64,000 nucleotides of DNA from Streptomyces daqingensis (GTDB lineage Bacteria > Actinomycetota > Actinomycetes > Streptomycetales > Streptomycetaceae), in contig NZ_BMMP01000018.1 of NCBI RefSeq assembly GCF_014645895.1, positions 1 to 64,000 on the forward strand, read 5' to 3'. Of the stretch, positions 1 to 7,784 are shown one piece after another. Numbering within the stretch: the first letter of the stretch is position 1; every line of letters begins with the position of its first letter. The translations under genes and the position numbers were made by a program. Below the pieces are notes generated by a model that was given only the letters and a program-made list of their open reading frames with translations, searched no databases and was not told the origin of the DNA.

Positions 1-109
1 CGAGGACGGACCTCCGCCTTGCATCCGCACGCACCAGACGACGCGAGCCCCGCCCTCCGGGCGAACGGCGCCATTTGCCAGACAGGCCCTAGTCCGTGTC
101 GTAAGTGCC

Positions 110-631
110 TTACAGCCTGCGGAAGTTGAGGGTCTCCCCGAGAGCTCCGGCCCGCCACAGGTCCTGGCAGGCCTCGGCCATCTCGTCGAGACCCTCGACC
201 ACGGCTCCCCAGACGATGCCGGGCACCCAGCCGGCGTCGCCGTTGATGAGGAGGTTGTTGCGCTCGTAGAAGAGCGCGAGGTCGATCACGGTGGAGCGGG
301 TGGCGTGGGCGGCCTGGCCGCCCCGCTGCTCCGCCGCCGCCTCGTAGCCGTAGGACGACGTGTTCAGCTGGGTGTCAGTGAAGGTGAAATAGCACAGATC
401 GCCCGGAATGGGGGTGATCGTCGGGTTCTCCAGCGGCGGTTCCTCCGGGGCGAACGGCGGGATCAGCGCATAGATCTCGTTGCGCGCGTACTTCGCGTGG
501 TAGACGTCGCCGCCGAGCGGCAGCGCGTTCCACACGGCATCGCAGGTGAGCGGTGCGCGGTCGTCGAGAAGTTTCGCCGTGCAGCTCACTCCCCGCTTGT
601 CCAACGACACCTCGATGAAGCGCTCGGCCAT
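110..631 (-). CDS. DUF3830 family protein
   Basis: This 173-residue protein matches the DUF3830 family, a cyclophilin-like beta-barrel of unproven activity. The N-terminus (MAERFIEVSLDKRGVSCTAK) and the central segment around ELIPP/GDLCYF-type residues (positions 50-85) fit the family, and the length is normal. There is no signal peptide or membrane segment, so it should be cytosolic. The ATG start lies 130 bp from the divergent ehuB start. DUF3830 genes are often found next to ectoine-type or amino-acid ABC transporters and their catabolic enzymes, so the rest of a leftward catabolic operon (eut/doe type) may lie beyond the window. The family call is good; the biochemical role is unknown. 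Confidence 0.8.
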   Translation of the reverse strand: MAERFIEVSLDKRGVSCTAKLLDDRAPLTCDAVWNALPLGGDVYHAKYARNEIYALIPPFAPEEPPLENPTITPIPGDLCYFTFTDTQLNTSSYGYEAAAEQRGGQAAHATRSTVIDLALFYERNNLLINGDAGWVPGIVWGAVVEGLDEMAEACQDLWRAGALGETLNFRRL

Positions 632-761
632 CGTGCCTCCGGGTGGTGCTGAGATGGATCGTTCCGTGTCAATGGTGGCGCAGCGGTCAAGCCCGCAACG
701 ACCAGGTCAAGGGCTGAAAACGATCCGCATATCTTCTGGTTGCCTGGGTAGCTGCGCGCCC

Positions 762-1697
762 ATGGCTCCACCACGAGGGAAGAAGACGGGAAGTACCGGG
801 AGAACCGGTAGAACTCTCGGTCGCCGTTCGCTGCTCGCCGGAGCGGCGTCGCTGACGGCTGCCGGGACGCTGGGCGCCACCACGGCCTGCAGCCGTGTGT
901 CCAGCGCCGGAACCGGAGACGGGGGCGATCTGCTGGAGAGAATGAGAATCCAGGGCACTGTGAAGGTCGGCATCGCCGGCGAGCAGCCCTACAGCTACAT
1001 CGACAAGAACGGCGAGCTCACCGGAGCCTCGCCGGCCATCGCACGGGTCATCTTCGGGCGGCTCGGCATCGACAACGTGCAGCCGATGCCGACGGAGTTC
1101 GCCTCGCTGATCCCGGGGCTCAACTCCCAGCAGTTCGACGTGGTCGCCGCGGGCATGTACATCACACCCGAGCGCTGCGCGCAGGTCCTCTTCGCCGACC
1201 CGGAGTACGAGATGCGGGACGCGTTCATCGTCCGCAAGGGCAACCCGCTGGGCCTGCACACCTACAAGGACATCGCCGAGAAGGGCGCCAAACTCGCCAC
1301 GGGCGTCGGCTACGCGGAGATCGACTACGCGAAGGACGCCGGCATCAAGGAGAGCGAGATCAAGCTCCTCCCGGACCAGCTCGCGGGCCTGCTGGAGGTG
1401 CAGGGCGGCCGTGCGGACGTCTTCGCGGGCACGGCGGTGACCGTCCGCAACGTCGTCAGGCAGTCCAAGAGCGGGAAGACCGAGTACACCAAGGCCTTCA
1501 CGCCCCAACTGGACGGCAAGCCCGACCTGGGCACCGGCGCGTTCGCCTTCCGCAAGGGCGAGACGAAGCTGCGCGACGCCTTCAACGAAGAGCTCCACAA
1601 GATGAAGAAGAGCGGTGAGCTCCTCCGGATCATGAAGCCCTTCGGCTTCATCGAGCAGGAGATGACGACCCAGACCGCGAAGGAGCGCTGCAAATGA
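762..1697 (+). CDS. ehuB: Ectoine/hydroxyectoine-type ABC transporter substrate-binding lipoprotein
   Basis: This is the extracytoplasmic solute receptor of a polar amino-acid-family ABC importer, 311 residues. The start at the ATG 762 gives a twin-arginine lipoprotein signal: RR at residues 21-22 (LGRRSLLAGAAS), a hydrophobic stretch, and a lipobox ending TTAC with Cys43 as the lipidated residue. A longer reading from 546 exists but would bury the signal peptide. The mature part is a bacterial SBP_bac_3 fold (GTVKVGIAGEQPYSYIDKNG near residues 65-85). It overlaps ehuC by 4 nt (ATGA) and leads the ehuBCDA operon. Ectoine specificity is inferred from subfamily resemblance and gene order, not from visible ligand residues; another zwitterionic solute is possible. 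Confidence 0.85.
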   Translation: MAPPRGKKTGSTGRTGRTLGRRSLLAGAASLTAAGTLGATTACSRVSSAGTGDGGDLLERMRIQGTVKVGIAGEQPYSYIDKNGELTGASPAIARVIFGRLGIDNVQPMPTEFASLIPGLNSQQFDVVAAGMYITPERCAQVLFADPEYEMRDAFIVRKGNPLGLHTYKDIAEKGAKLATGVGYAEIDYAKDAGIKESEIKLLPDQLAGLLEVQGGRADVFAGTAVTVRNVVRQSKSGKTEYTKAFTPQLDGKPDLGTGAFAFRKGETKLRDAFNEELHKMKKSGELLRIMKPFGFIEQEMTTQTAKERCK

Positions 1698-2443
1698 CGG
1701 ACCTTACCTGGGGTCTGTGGGAGCTGCTGCTGAAAGGCGTCTGGGTCACAGTCCAGCTGACGTTCTTCAGCGCCCTGCTCGGAGCAGGCGTCGCGTTCGC
1801 AGTCGGGGTCGCACGCACCCACCGGCTGCGCGTGGTGCGCTTCCTCTCCGGCGCCTACATGGAGATCTTCCGCGGAACCTCCGCTCTCGTGCTGATGTTC
1901 TGGATGTTCTTCGTCCTGCCCGTGGCCTTCGGCTGGCAGCTGCTCCCCATGTGGGCCGCCGTCCTGGCCCTGGGCCTGTCCTACGGGGCGTACGGGTCCG
2001 AGATCGTCCGCGGGTCGATGGCCGCCGTGGCCCCGGCCCAGCAGGAGGCGGGCATCGCGCTCAGCTTCAGCCCGTGGCAGCGGCTCACCAAGATCGTGCT
2101 GCCGCAGGCGTGGCCCGAGATGATCCCGCCGGCGAACAACCTGCTCATCGAGCTCCTGAAGGGCACCGCCCTGGTCTCGATCATGGGTGTGGCGGACACC
2201 GCGTTCGGCGCGATGCTGGTGCGCAACGCGACCGGCGAGAGCGCGCCCGTCTACACGATCATCCTGGTGATGTACTTCGTGCTCGCCTTCGTCCTCACCC
2301 GCGGCATGCGCGTGCTGGAGCGCCACGCCAAGGCGGGCATCGGGCAGGCCCCGCCGCCGAAGAGCCTCGGCGTACGGCGACAGGTGACCGTGCCGCGCCA
2401 GGCCGCCTCGAGTGACGTTCCCACCGCTGGAGGTGCCGCATGA
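1694..2443 (+). CDS. ehuC: Ectoine-type ABC transporter permease EhuC
   Basis: This 249-residue inner-membrane permease is of the His/Glu/Gln/Arg/opine type. It has five or so hydrophobic segments, starting with LLLKGVWVTVQLTFFSALLG. The EAA loop that contacts the ATPase is visible around residues 115-150 (EAGIALSFSPWQRLTKIVLP). Its start codon overlaps the ehuB stop (ATGA), and its own stop overlaps the ehuD start, so translation is probably coupled. It should form a heterodimer with EhuD. The C-terminal tail of about 30 residues after the last helix is polar and basic and longer than usual for the family. Confidence 0.87.
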   Translation: MTDLTWGLWELLLKGVWVTVQLTFFSALLGAGVAFAVGVARTHRLRVVRFLSGAYMEIFRGTSALVLMFWMFFVLPVAFGWQLLPMWAAVLALGLSYGAYGSEIVRGSMAAVAPAQQEAGIALSFSPWQRLTKIVLPQAWPEMIPPANNLLIELLKGTALVSIMGVADTAFGAMLVRNATGESAPVYTIILVMYFVLAFVLTRGMRVLERHAKAGIGQAPPPKSLGVRRQVTVPRQAASSDVPTAGGAA

Positions 2444-3090
2444 ACTGGGACTGGTCGGCAGTCGGCGACTTCATGCCGCGCCTGTGGGACGGCGTGCTGC
2501 TCACGCTCCAGGCTCTGGTGCTGGGCTCGCTCATCGCCTTCACGCTGGGACTCGTCTGGGCGATGGCCCAGCGGTCGAGCCTGAAGATCGTCTCCTGGCC
2601 GGTGACGGCCCTCACGGAGTTCATCCGGAACACCCCGCTGCTGGTGCAGCTGTTCTTCCTGTACTTCGTGCTGCCCGAGTGGAACGTGACGTTCTCCGCG
2701 TTGGTGACGGGCGTCATCGGCCTGGGTCTGCACTACTCGACGTACACCGCGGAGGTCTACCGGGCCGGTATCGACGGTGTGCCCGTCGGGCAGTGGGAGG
2801 CGTGCACGGCGCTGAGCCTGCCGCGCAGCCGCACGTGGAGCGCGGTGATCCTGCCGCAGGCCATCCGCCGCGTGGTGCCCGCGCTGGGCAACTACGTCAT
2901 CGCGATGCTGAAGGACTCGCCGATGATCGCGACCATCGGTGCGCTGGAAATGCTGGGCCAGGCACGGCAGTTCAGTGCCGAGACCTTCCAGCCGACGGAG
3001 CCGATCACGGTCATCGGCGTCGTCTTCATCCTGATCGCCTACCCGGCATCCCTGCTTATGAGAGCCCTGGAGCGTCGACTTGTCCACTGA
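2440..3090 (+). CDS. ehuD: Ectoine-type ABC transporter permease EhuD
   Basis: This is the second permease of the importer, 216 residues, with the typical HisMQ/GlnP-like topology. The first helix is about residues 15-40 (VLLTLQALVLGSLIAFTLGL). The FIRNTPLLVQLFF motif near residue 60 is characteristic of polar amino-acid permeases. The EAA loop (WEACTALSLPRSRTWSAVILP) sits near residues 122-142. The ATG overlaps the ehuC stop by 4 nt and the 3' end overlaps ehuA by 11 nt, so the four genes form one tightly coupled operon. Length is normal and nothing is missing. Confidence 0.87.
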   Translation: MNWDWSAVGDFMPRLWDGVLLTLQALVLGSLIAFTLGLVWAMAQRSSLKIVSWPVTALTEFIRNTPLLVQLFFLYFVLPEWNVTFSALVTGVIGLGLHYSTYTAEVYRAGIDGVPVGQWEACTALSLPRSRTWSAVILPQAIRRVVPALGNYVIAMLKDSPMIATIGALEMLGQARQFSAETFQPTEPITVIGVVFILIAYPASLLMRALERRLVH

Positions 3091-3895
3091 CAGCAGCACC
3101 TCGAAGGAAACGAAGAACCCGGCCGCCGACGGCAGTGAACTGATCGAGTTCAAGGACGTCACGAAGCGCTTCGGCAGCAACGTCGTCCTCGACAATCTGT
3201 GCTTCAACGTCGCCTCCGGCAAGCACGTGACGCTCATCGGGCCGTCGGGATCCGGCAAGACCACGATCCTGCGGCTGCTGATGACGCTGCTGAAGCCCGA
3301 GGAGGGCACGATCAAGGTCGCCGGCGACTACCTCACCCACGAGGAGCGGGGCGGGAAGCTGGTCCCCGCGGGCGAGCGCCACAGCCGCGAGGTCCGCAAG
3401 AAGATCGGCATGGTCTTCCAGCAGTTCAACCTCTTCCCCAACATGAGGGTGCTGCGGAACATCACCGAGGCGCCCGTACACGTGCTGGGCCTCTCCAAGG
3501 ACGAGGCCGAGCAGCGCGCACGCGAACTGCTCGAACTGGTCGGCCTGACCGAGCACATCGACAAGTACCCGACACAGCTCTCCGGCGGTCAGCAGCAGCG
3601 GGTGGCGATCGCCCGCGCGCTGGCGATGCGGCCGCAGGTACTGCTGCTGGACGAGGTCACCTCGGCCCTCGACCCCGAGCTGGTGGCGGGTGTGCTGGAC
3701 GTCCTCCGCGACATCGCGCACACCACCGACATCACGATGCTGTGCGTCACGCACGAGATGAACTTCGCCAGGGACATCTCGGACGACGTGCTGATGTTCG
3801 ACGCGGGCCGCGTCATCGAGTCGGGTTCGCCGGAGAAGATCTTCAGCGACCCGGAGCACGAGCGCACGCGCGAGTTCCTGAGCGCGGTGCTGTAG
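3080..3895 (+). CDS. ehuA: Ectoine-type ABC transporter ATP-binding protein EhuA
   Basis: This 271-residue cytoplasmic ATPase powers the importer. All nucleotide-binding motifs are present: Walker A GPSGSGKT at 54-61, Q-loop near FQQFN at 113-117, ABC signature LSGGQQQ at 167-173, Walker B VLLLDE at 187-192 and the switch His in VTHEMNF near 224. The start is a TTG at 3080 inside the end of ehuD; the 11-nt overlap suggests translational coupling rather than an independent ribosome site. It is the last gene of the operon and is followed directly by a strong hairpin terminator. Confidence 0.88.
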   Translation: MSTDSSTSKETKNPAADGSELIEFKDVTKRFGSNVVLDNLCFNVASGKHVTLIGPSGSGKTTILRLLMTLLKPEEGTIKVAGDYLTHEERGGKLVPAGERHSREVRKKIGMVFQQFNLFPNMRVLRNITEAPVHVLGLSKDEAEQRARELLELVGLTEHIDKYPTQLSGGQQQRVAIARALAMRPQVLLLDEVTSALDPELVAGVLDVLRDIAHTTDITMLCVTHEMNFARDISDDVLMFDAGRVIESGSPEKIFSDPEHERTREFLSAVL

Positions 3896-3912
3896 AACCG
3901 CCCGCCCAGCAA

Positions 3913-3952
3913 CCGGCCGGGGCCCTGTCCGTACTTGCGGACAGGGCCCCGG
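3913..3952 (+). terminator. Terminator of the ehuBCDA operon
   Basis: A perfect 17-bp stem (3913-3929 with 3936-3952) and a 6-nt loop TACTTG start 18 nt after the ehuA stop. No long T-run follows, as is usual in streptomycetes. Confidence 0.85.
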
Positions 3953-4096
3953 CCCTTGCGCGGGACCCGCTGTTCCGCATATGCCAAAAAGGCACAACGG
4001 CCCCCACCGGCAGCCCCGTTGACCGCTATCGTGAGAATCACCGTGACCGCCCGCGACGGTCGCGACGCAAACGGTCACCCGCCAAGGAGGCCCGTC

Positions 4097-4855
4097 GTGG
4101 CGCTGAAGCCGGAGCACACCGCACCGTTCCACTCAGTGCGGTATGCGCTGCGCGTTCTGGAGGCGATAGCCCGTCACCAGGACGGCGTCTCGGAAGCTGA
4201 TCTCTCGCAGGAGACGGGCCTTCCGCCGGGGCTCCTGGCGCATCTGCTCTCGATGCTCTGCCGCGAGGCGTATGCGGAGCGCCTTCCGGACGGCACGTAC
4301 GTCGTCGGCGAATCGCTCGTCCTCCTCGGCTCCGGCGGGGACCGCGAACGGGCCCTGGACGAACGCCTCCAGCGGACGCTCGCGGACCTGCGGGACACCG
4401 TCGGCGCGGCCGTCTACCTCAGCCGGTACAAGGACGGCGAGCTGGAGGTCACCTCCTACGCCGACAGCCCCATGACCCCCGCCGTGAACGAGTGGGTCGA
4501 CTTCCGCTCCGCCCTGCACGCCACCGCGATCGGCAAGTGCCTCCTGGGGCAGCTCGACCACGACGGCCGCAGGGACCACCTCTCGCGGCACAGAACCGCC
4601 CGTCTCACGTCGCGCACCATCACCGACGAGCGCCTTCTGCTGAACACCCTGGACCGGCAGCCCCCGACCGTCCCCGTCCTGGACCTGCAGGAATACGCGG
4701 TGGGCACGGTGTGCGCGGCGGTGCCGGTCACGGCCGGCTCCTCCGTCGGATGCCTGGCGCTGTCCCTGCCCGTCGAGAACGCGTACCGGCTGCGACGTGC
4801 CGCGGAGACGCTGAGCCGTAAGGCCGCTCCCGTCATGCTGTCGCTCGCGATCTGA
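4097..4855 (+). CDS. IclR-family transcriptional regulator
   Basis: This 252-residue regulator has an N-terminal winged helix-turn-helix (residues 10-60, SVRYALRVLEAIARHQDGVS with the recognition helix around LPPGLLAHLLSML) and a C-terminal IclR effector domain (from about residue 85; LHATAIGKCLLG and VGTVCAAVPV are family-typical). The GTG at 4097 has an excellent ribosome site, AAGGAGG at 4084-4090, six nt upstream, so a longer reading from 3935 is rejected. It lies just after the ehu operon with its own promoter region and probably controls it. The 9-mer TCCGCATAT is found upstream of both this gene and ehuB. Confidence 0.83.
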   Translation: MALKPEHTAPFHSVRYALRVLEAIARHQDGVSEADLSQETGLPPGLLAHLLSMLCREAYAERLPDGTYVVGESLVLLGSGGDRERALDERLQRTLADLRDTVGAAVYLSRYKDGELEVTSYADSPMTPAVNEWVDFRSALHATAIGKCLLGQLDHDGRRDHLSRHRTARLTSRTITDERLLLNTLDRQPPTVPVLDLQEYAVGTVCAAVPVTAGSSVGCLALSLPVENAYRLRRAAETLSRKAAPVMLSLAI

Positions 4856-4922
4856 CCGTGGTCATGAGCACCCCCGCGGAGGGGGTAGTATTTTCCCCGT
4901 CGGCCCTCAAGGGGCCGGACAG

Positions 4923-4996
4923 GCGCCGTTAGCTCAGTTGGTTAGAGCAGCTGACTCTTAATCAGCGGGTCCGGGGTTCGAGTCCCTGACGGCGTA
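4923..4996 (+). tRNA. tRNA-Lys (anticodon CTT)
   Basis: A complete cloverleaf can be drawn. The acceptor strand GCGCCGT pairs with ACGGCGT (one G-U at the end), the D-arm contains AGCTCAGTTGGTTAGAGC, the anticodon loop is ACTCTTAAT with CTT at 34-36, and the T-arm has GGTTCGAGTCC. CCA is not encoded. It is followed by a hairpin terminator. Confidence 0.96.
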
Positions 4997-5005
4997 CAGC
5001 AGAGA

Positions 5006-5039
5006 ACGGAAGCCCTCCGCGCGAGCGGGGGGCTTCCGT
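5006..5039 (+). terminator. Terminator after tRNA-Lys
   Basis: A 15-bp stem (5006-5020 with 5025-5039, one G-T wobble) with a GCGA tetraloop, 10 nt past the tRNA, followed by CGTTTCC. Confidence 0.83.
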
Positions 5040-5197
5040 CGTTTCCGGGACTCCCCACAGCTCACCGGCCTTCCACGGCCGCAGCCCCGCCGTCCCCGCG
5101 GCCGCGCGACGGCGGCCACTCCTCGCAGCGCGACCGCTCCGCGCTCCGCCGCTTCCCGCGCCAGTCCGCTCCCCGGAGCCTCCCCACCCCGTACGGC

Positions 5198-5213
5198 ATT
5201 GGTCTGGACAACT
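5198..5213 (+). promoter_or_regulatory. DasR-responsive element (dre-like), distal
   Basis: ATTGGTCTGGACAACT resembles the DasR consensus ACTGGTCTAGACCAGT at about 12 of 16 positions. It lies about 80 bp upstream of the LPMO start and 41 bp from a stronger copy. Paired repeats of this kind are known at streptomycete chitinase and LPMO promoters. Confidence 0.6.
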
Positions 5214-5238
5214 CCCGGAACAACGCGCTAGGTTCCGA

Positions 5239-5254
5239 CTTGGTCTAGACCGAT
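5239..5254 (+). promoter_or_regulatory. DasR-responsive element (dre-like), proximal
   Basis: The core GGTCTAGACC is a perfect 10-bp palindrome identical to the centre of the DasR consensus. It is placed 42 bp before the LPMO ATG. DasR is a GntR-family repressor released by glucosamine-6-phosphate, so the gene should respond to GlcNAc or chitin status. Confidence 0.78.
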
Positions 5255-5295
5255 CCGACAGGAACTCCTCTCCCCCACGAACCATCAGGAGCGAC

Positions 5296-5886
5296 ATGCG
5301 CAAGAGGATCACAGCGGCCGCCATCGGCACGGCGCTCGGCGTCTCGGCCGTGCTCTTCGCCGCCCCCGCACAGGGCCACGGCTTCGGCACCGACCCGGCA
5401 AGCCGCCAGGCGAACTGCGCCGACGGCACCGTCACCGGCTGCGGAGCCATCGAGCACGAGCCCCAGAGCGTCGAAGGCCCCAAAGGGTTTCCCGAGGCGG
5501 GCCCCGAGGACGGCGCCATCTGCTCGGGCGGCAACGACGCCTTCAAGGAGCTCGACGATCCGCGCGGCGGAGACTGGCCCGCCACAAAGCTCACGCCGGG
5601 CAGCGACCACACCTTCAAGTGGTCGATGACAGCGATGCATTCGACGACGGACTTCAGCTTCTACGTCACGAAGGACGGCTGGGACCCCGCCAAGCCGCTC
5701 ACCCGCGCCGACCTCGAGGCCGAACCCTTCCTCACCGTGCCGATGGACGGCGAGAAGCCGCCCGCGGAGTGGACCGGCGAGGGGAAGCTCCCGGAAGGCA
5801 AGTCGGGCCGGCACCTGATCCTGGGCGTGTGGACCATCGCCGACACGGCCAACGCGTTCTACGCCTGCTCCGACGTCGAGTTCTGA
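5296..5886 (+). CDS. lpmP: AA10 lytic polysaccharide monooxygenase, secreted
   Basis: This 196-residue secreted copper enzyme oxidatively cleaves crystalline polysaccharide such as chitin or cellulose. The signal peptide (residues 1-27, MRKRITAAAIGTALGVSAVL then FAAPAQG) ends exactly before His28, which must be the N-terminal residue of the mature enzyme. With His115 (KWSMTAMHSTTDF) it forms the histidine brace. The C-terminal AFYACSDV carries the usual axial Phe and disulfide Cys. It is a single catalytic domain with no carbohydrate-binding module. CAGGAG at 5286 supports the start. The symbol rests on its linkage to cslA-glxA, as for the S. coelicolor LpmP gene; substrate specificity cannot be read from sequence. 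Confidence 0.88.
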   Translation: MRKRITAAAIGTALGVSAVLFAAPAQGHGFGTDPASRQANCADGTVTGCGAIEHEPQSVEGPKGFPEAGPEDGAICSGGNDAFKELDDPRGGDWPATKLTPGSDHTFKWSMTAMHSTTDFSFYVTKDGWDPAKPLTRADLEAEPFLTVPMDGEKPPAEWTGEGKLPEGKSGRHLILGVWTIADTANAFYACSDVEF

Positions 5887-6117
5887 CCCCGCGACGCCGC
5901 CCCGCGCACAGCGGGAGCGGACCGGCCCGGCCGCGCCCCACAGCGGCCGGGCCGGTCCGCATCCCGGTCGGCCTCGCGCCCCTGCGGCGACGCGTCCCTG
6001 CGGTTCCGCGCCCGGTGCGGGCGGACCGCTGAGACCGCGCGCGGGACGGCCCCCGGCCTGCGTCCGTACGGGCCACGCCGCGTGGCGCCTCCGTGGGCGA
6101 TCCGCCAGACTCCCCTC

Positions 6118-7284
6118 ATGCACCCGGTCACCCTCACCCCCAGGGCCCTGGGCCGTGCGCTCGTGGCACGCCAACTCCTCGCGGAACGCTCGCAGATGAG
6201 CGCCCTCGAAGCCGTCGAGCATCTGGTCGGCCTGCAGGCGCAGGCACCCCGGCCGCCCTACTTCGGCCTCTGGTCGCGGCTCGCCGGATTCCGCGCCGAG
6301 GAGCTGTCCGGGCTGCTGCGGGAGCGCAAGGCCGTACGGGCCGGGGTCATGCGCGGCACCGTCCACCTGGTCAGCGCCGCCGACTGCCTGCAGCTGCGAC
6401 CGCTCACGAGGGGGATCTACGAGCGGCTGATGCGCAGCAACTACCGCAGGCGCCTCGAGGGCCTGGACATGTGGGAGGTCGCCGACGCGGGCCTGGAGCT
6501 CCTGCGGCAACAGCCCCGTACGGCACGCGAACTGGCCCGGCTGCTCGGCGAGCGGTGGCCCGGCCACGACGCCGACGCACTGGCGCAGGCACCGCGTGCC
6601 CTGTGCGACGTGGTGCAGATCCCACCGCGCGGGCTGTGGGGCGCCTCGGGTCTGCCCGCCTACGACACGATCGAGTCATGGCTGGGACGACCCGTCTCAC
6701 CGGAGCCCGACGTCGAGTCGGTGGTGCTGCGCTACCTGGGGGCGTACGGGCCGGCCTCCGTGCTGGACGCCCAGACCTGGTCGGGGCTCACCCGCCTCGG
6801 GGAGGTCTTCGAGAGGCTGCGCCCGCAGCTGCGGGTCTTCCTCAGCGAAGGGGGACGGGAACTGTTCGATCTGCCCGAGGCCCCGCGGCCCGACCCCGAA
6901 CTCCCGCTGCCCGTACGGTTCGTGGCCGAGTACGACAACCTCGTCCTCTCCCACGCGGACCGCACGCGCGTCATCGGCGACGAGGAGCGCGCCGCGATCG
7001 CGAGCCGCAACGGGCAGGTGCCCGGCACGATCCTGGTCGACGGCATGGTGCGGGGGACGTGGAAGGTGCGGCAGCCCCGGAAGCGGGTGGCGGTACTGAC
7101 GGTGACACCTCTGGGCCGCCGCCTCACCGCCGACGAGGAGCGGACACTGGCCGCGGAGGGCGAGCGGCTGCTGGACTTCGCCGTGCACGGCGGCGAGGAC
7201 GCCGGATCGGGCCGGGGCGGCGAGGAGTTCACCGTCGCCTTCGCGGACCCGGCTCCGGGGCGGACGGCGCGGCGGACGGCGTAG
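6118..7284 (+). CDS. Winged-helix DNA-binding domain protein (HTH_42/YcaQ-like)
   Basis: This 388-residue protein belongs to the HTH_42 family, whose characterised relative YcaQ is a DNA glycosylase acting on crosslinked or alkylated DNA. Typical features are LGLQAQ-like residues near 40 (VGLQAQAPRPPYFGLWSRL), RGTVHLVS near 80 and FVAEYDNLVLSH near 270. The ATG at 6118 has no Shine-Dalgarno sequence, but a -10-like CAGACT at 6106-6111 puts transcription start at the ATG, so it is probably leaderless. It sits between the LPMO gene and cslA without operon linkage. A role in DNA repair is possible but unproven; homologues are often annotated only as DNA-binding proteins. Confidence 0.75.
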   Translation: MHPVTLTPRALGRALVARQLLAERSQMSALEAVEHLVGLQAQAPRPPYFGLWSRLAGFRAEELSGLLRERKAVRAGVMRGTVHLVSAADCLQLRPLTRGIYERLMRSNYRRRLEGLDMWEVADAGLELLRQQPRTARELARLLGERWPGHDADALAQAPRALCDVVQIPPRGLWGASGLPAYDTIESWLGRPVSPEPDVESVVLRYLGAYGPASVLDAQTWSGLTRLGEVFERLRPQLRVFLSEGGRELFDLPEAPRPDPELPLPVRFVAEYDNLVLSHADRTRVIGDEERAAIASRNGQVPGTILVDGMVRGTWKVRQPRKRVAVLTVTPLGRRLTADEERTLAAEGERLLDFAVHGGEDAGSGRGGEEFTVAFADPAPGRTARRTA

Positions 7285-7296
7285 GCTGCTCCCGCA

Positions 7297-7319
7297 CGGG
7301 CCCGGCCGAACCGGGCCCG
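7297..7319 (+). terminator. Hairpin after the winged-helix gene
   Basis: A 9-bp stem CGGGCCCGG (7297-7305) pairs with CCGGGCCCG (7311-7319) around a CCGAA loop, 12 nt after the stop codon. Confidence 0.6.
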
Positions 7320-7784
7320 GGGGCCTGGTGAGTTGCCCGGAGGCCGAGCCGGTAGGGCCGCCCGGCGCCCGCACCCGGTGCGGTGTGCCGGTGGACACGT
7401 GAGCGCTACATTCCGTCCCCTCCCAGCCACACGATCCGCCCACTTCGGTGACACCTCCGTCACAGAGATCGCGTCGAATCCGCTCACACGGGGACGAACT
7501 TTCCTTTTTCGCCCTTGCGTTCGGGCCGGGAGTCGGAGAACCTACGCACGTCTTCGACCGCCCGCGAAAGGCCCACCGGCACCTGGGGCACCGGAGACGG
7601 GCCCGTCTGCGGCGGGCCGAAGATCCGTTCGGATGGCGAACCGGAAACCGGTCACATGGGAACCGGCGGCTGTCCACTCGCAGTCTCAGTACGAAGCAGC
7701 CGACGCCTGCCGCGCCCGGGGCCGCGGGAAAGGACGCGGGAAGCACGAGCACACGCAGACTGCTGCGTTCAGGGGGACGGACCC
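7320..7784. other. Intergenic region upstream of cslA
   Basis: About 465 bp without a convincing gene. It contains an unusually AT-rich patch (ACTTTCCTTTTTCG near 7498) and an AGGGGGA ribosome site at about 7771 before the cslA ATG. It presumably holds the cslA-glxA promoter; no known operator was recognised. Confidence 0.5.
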
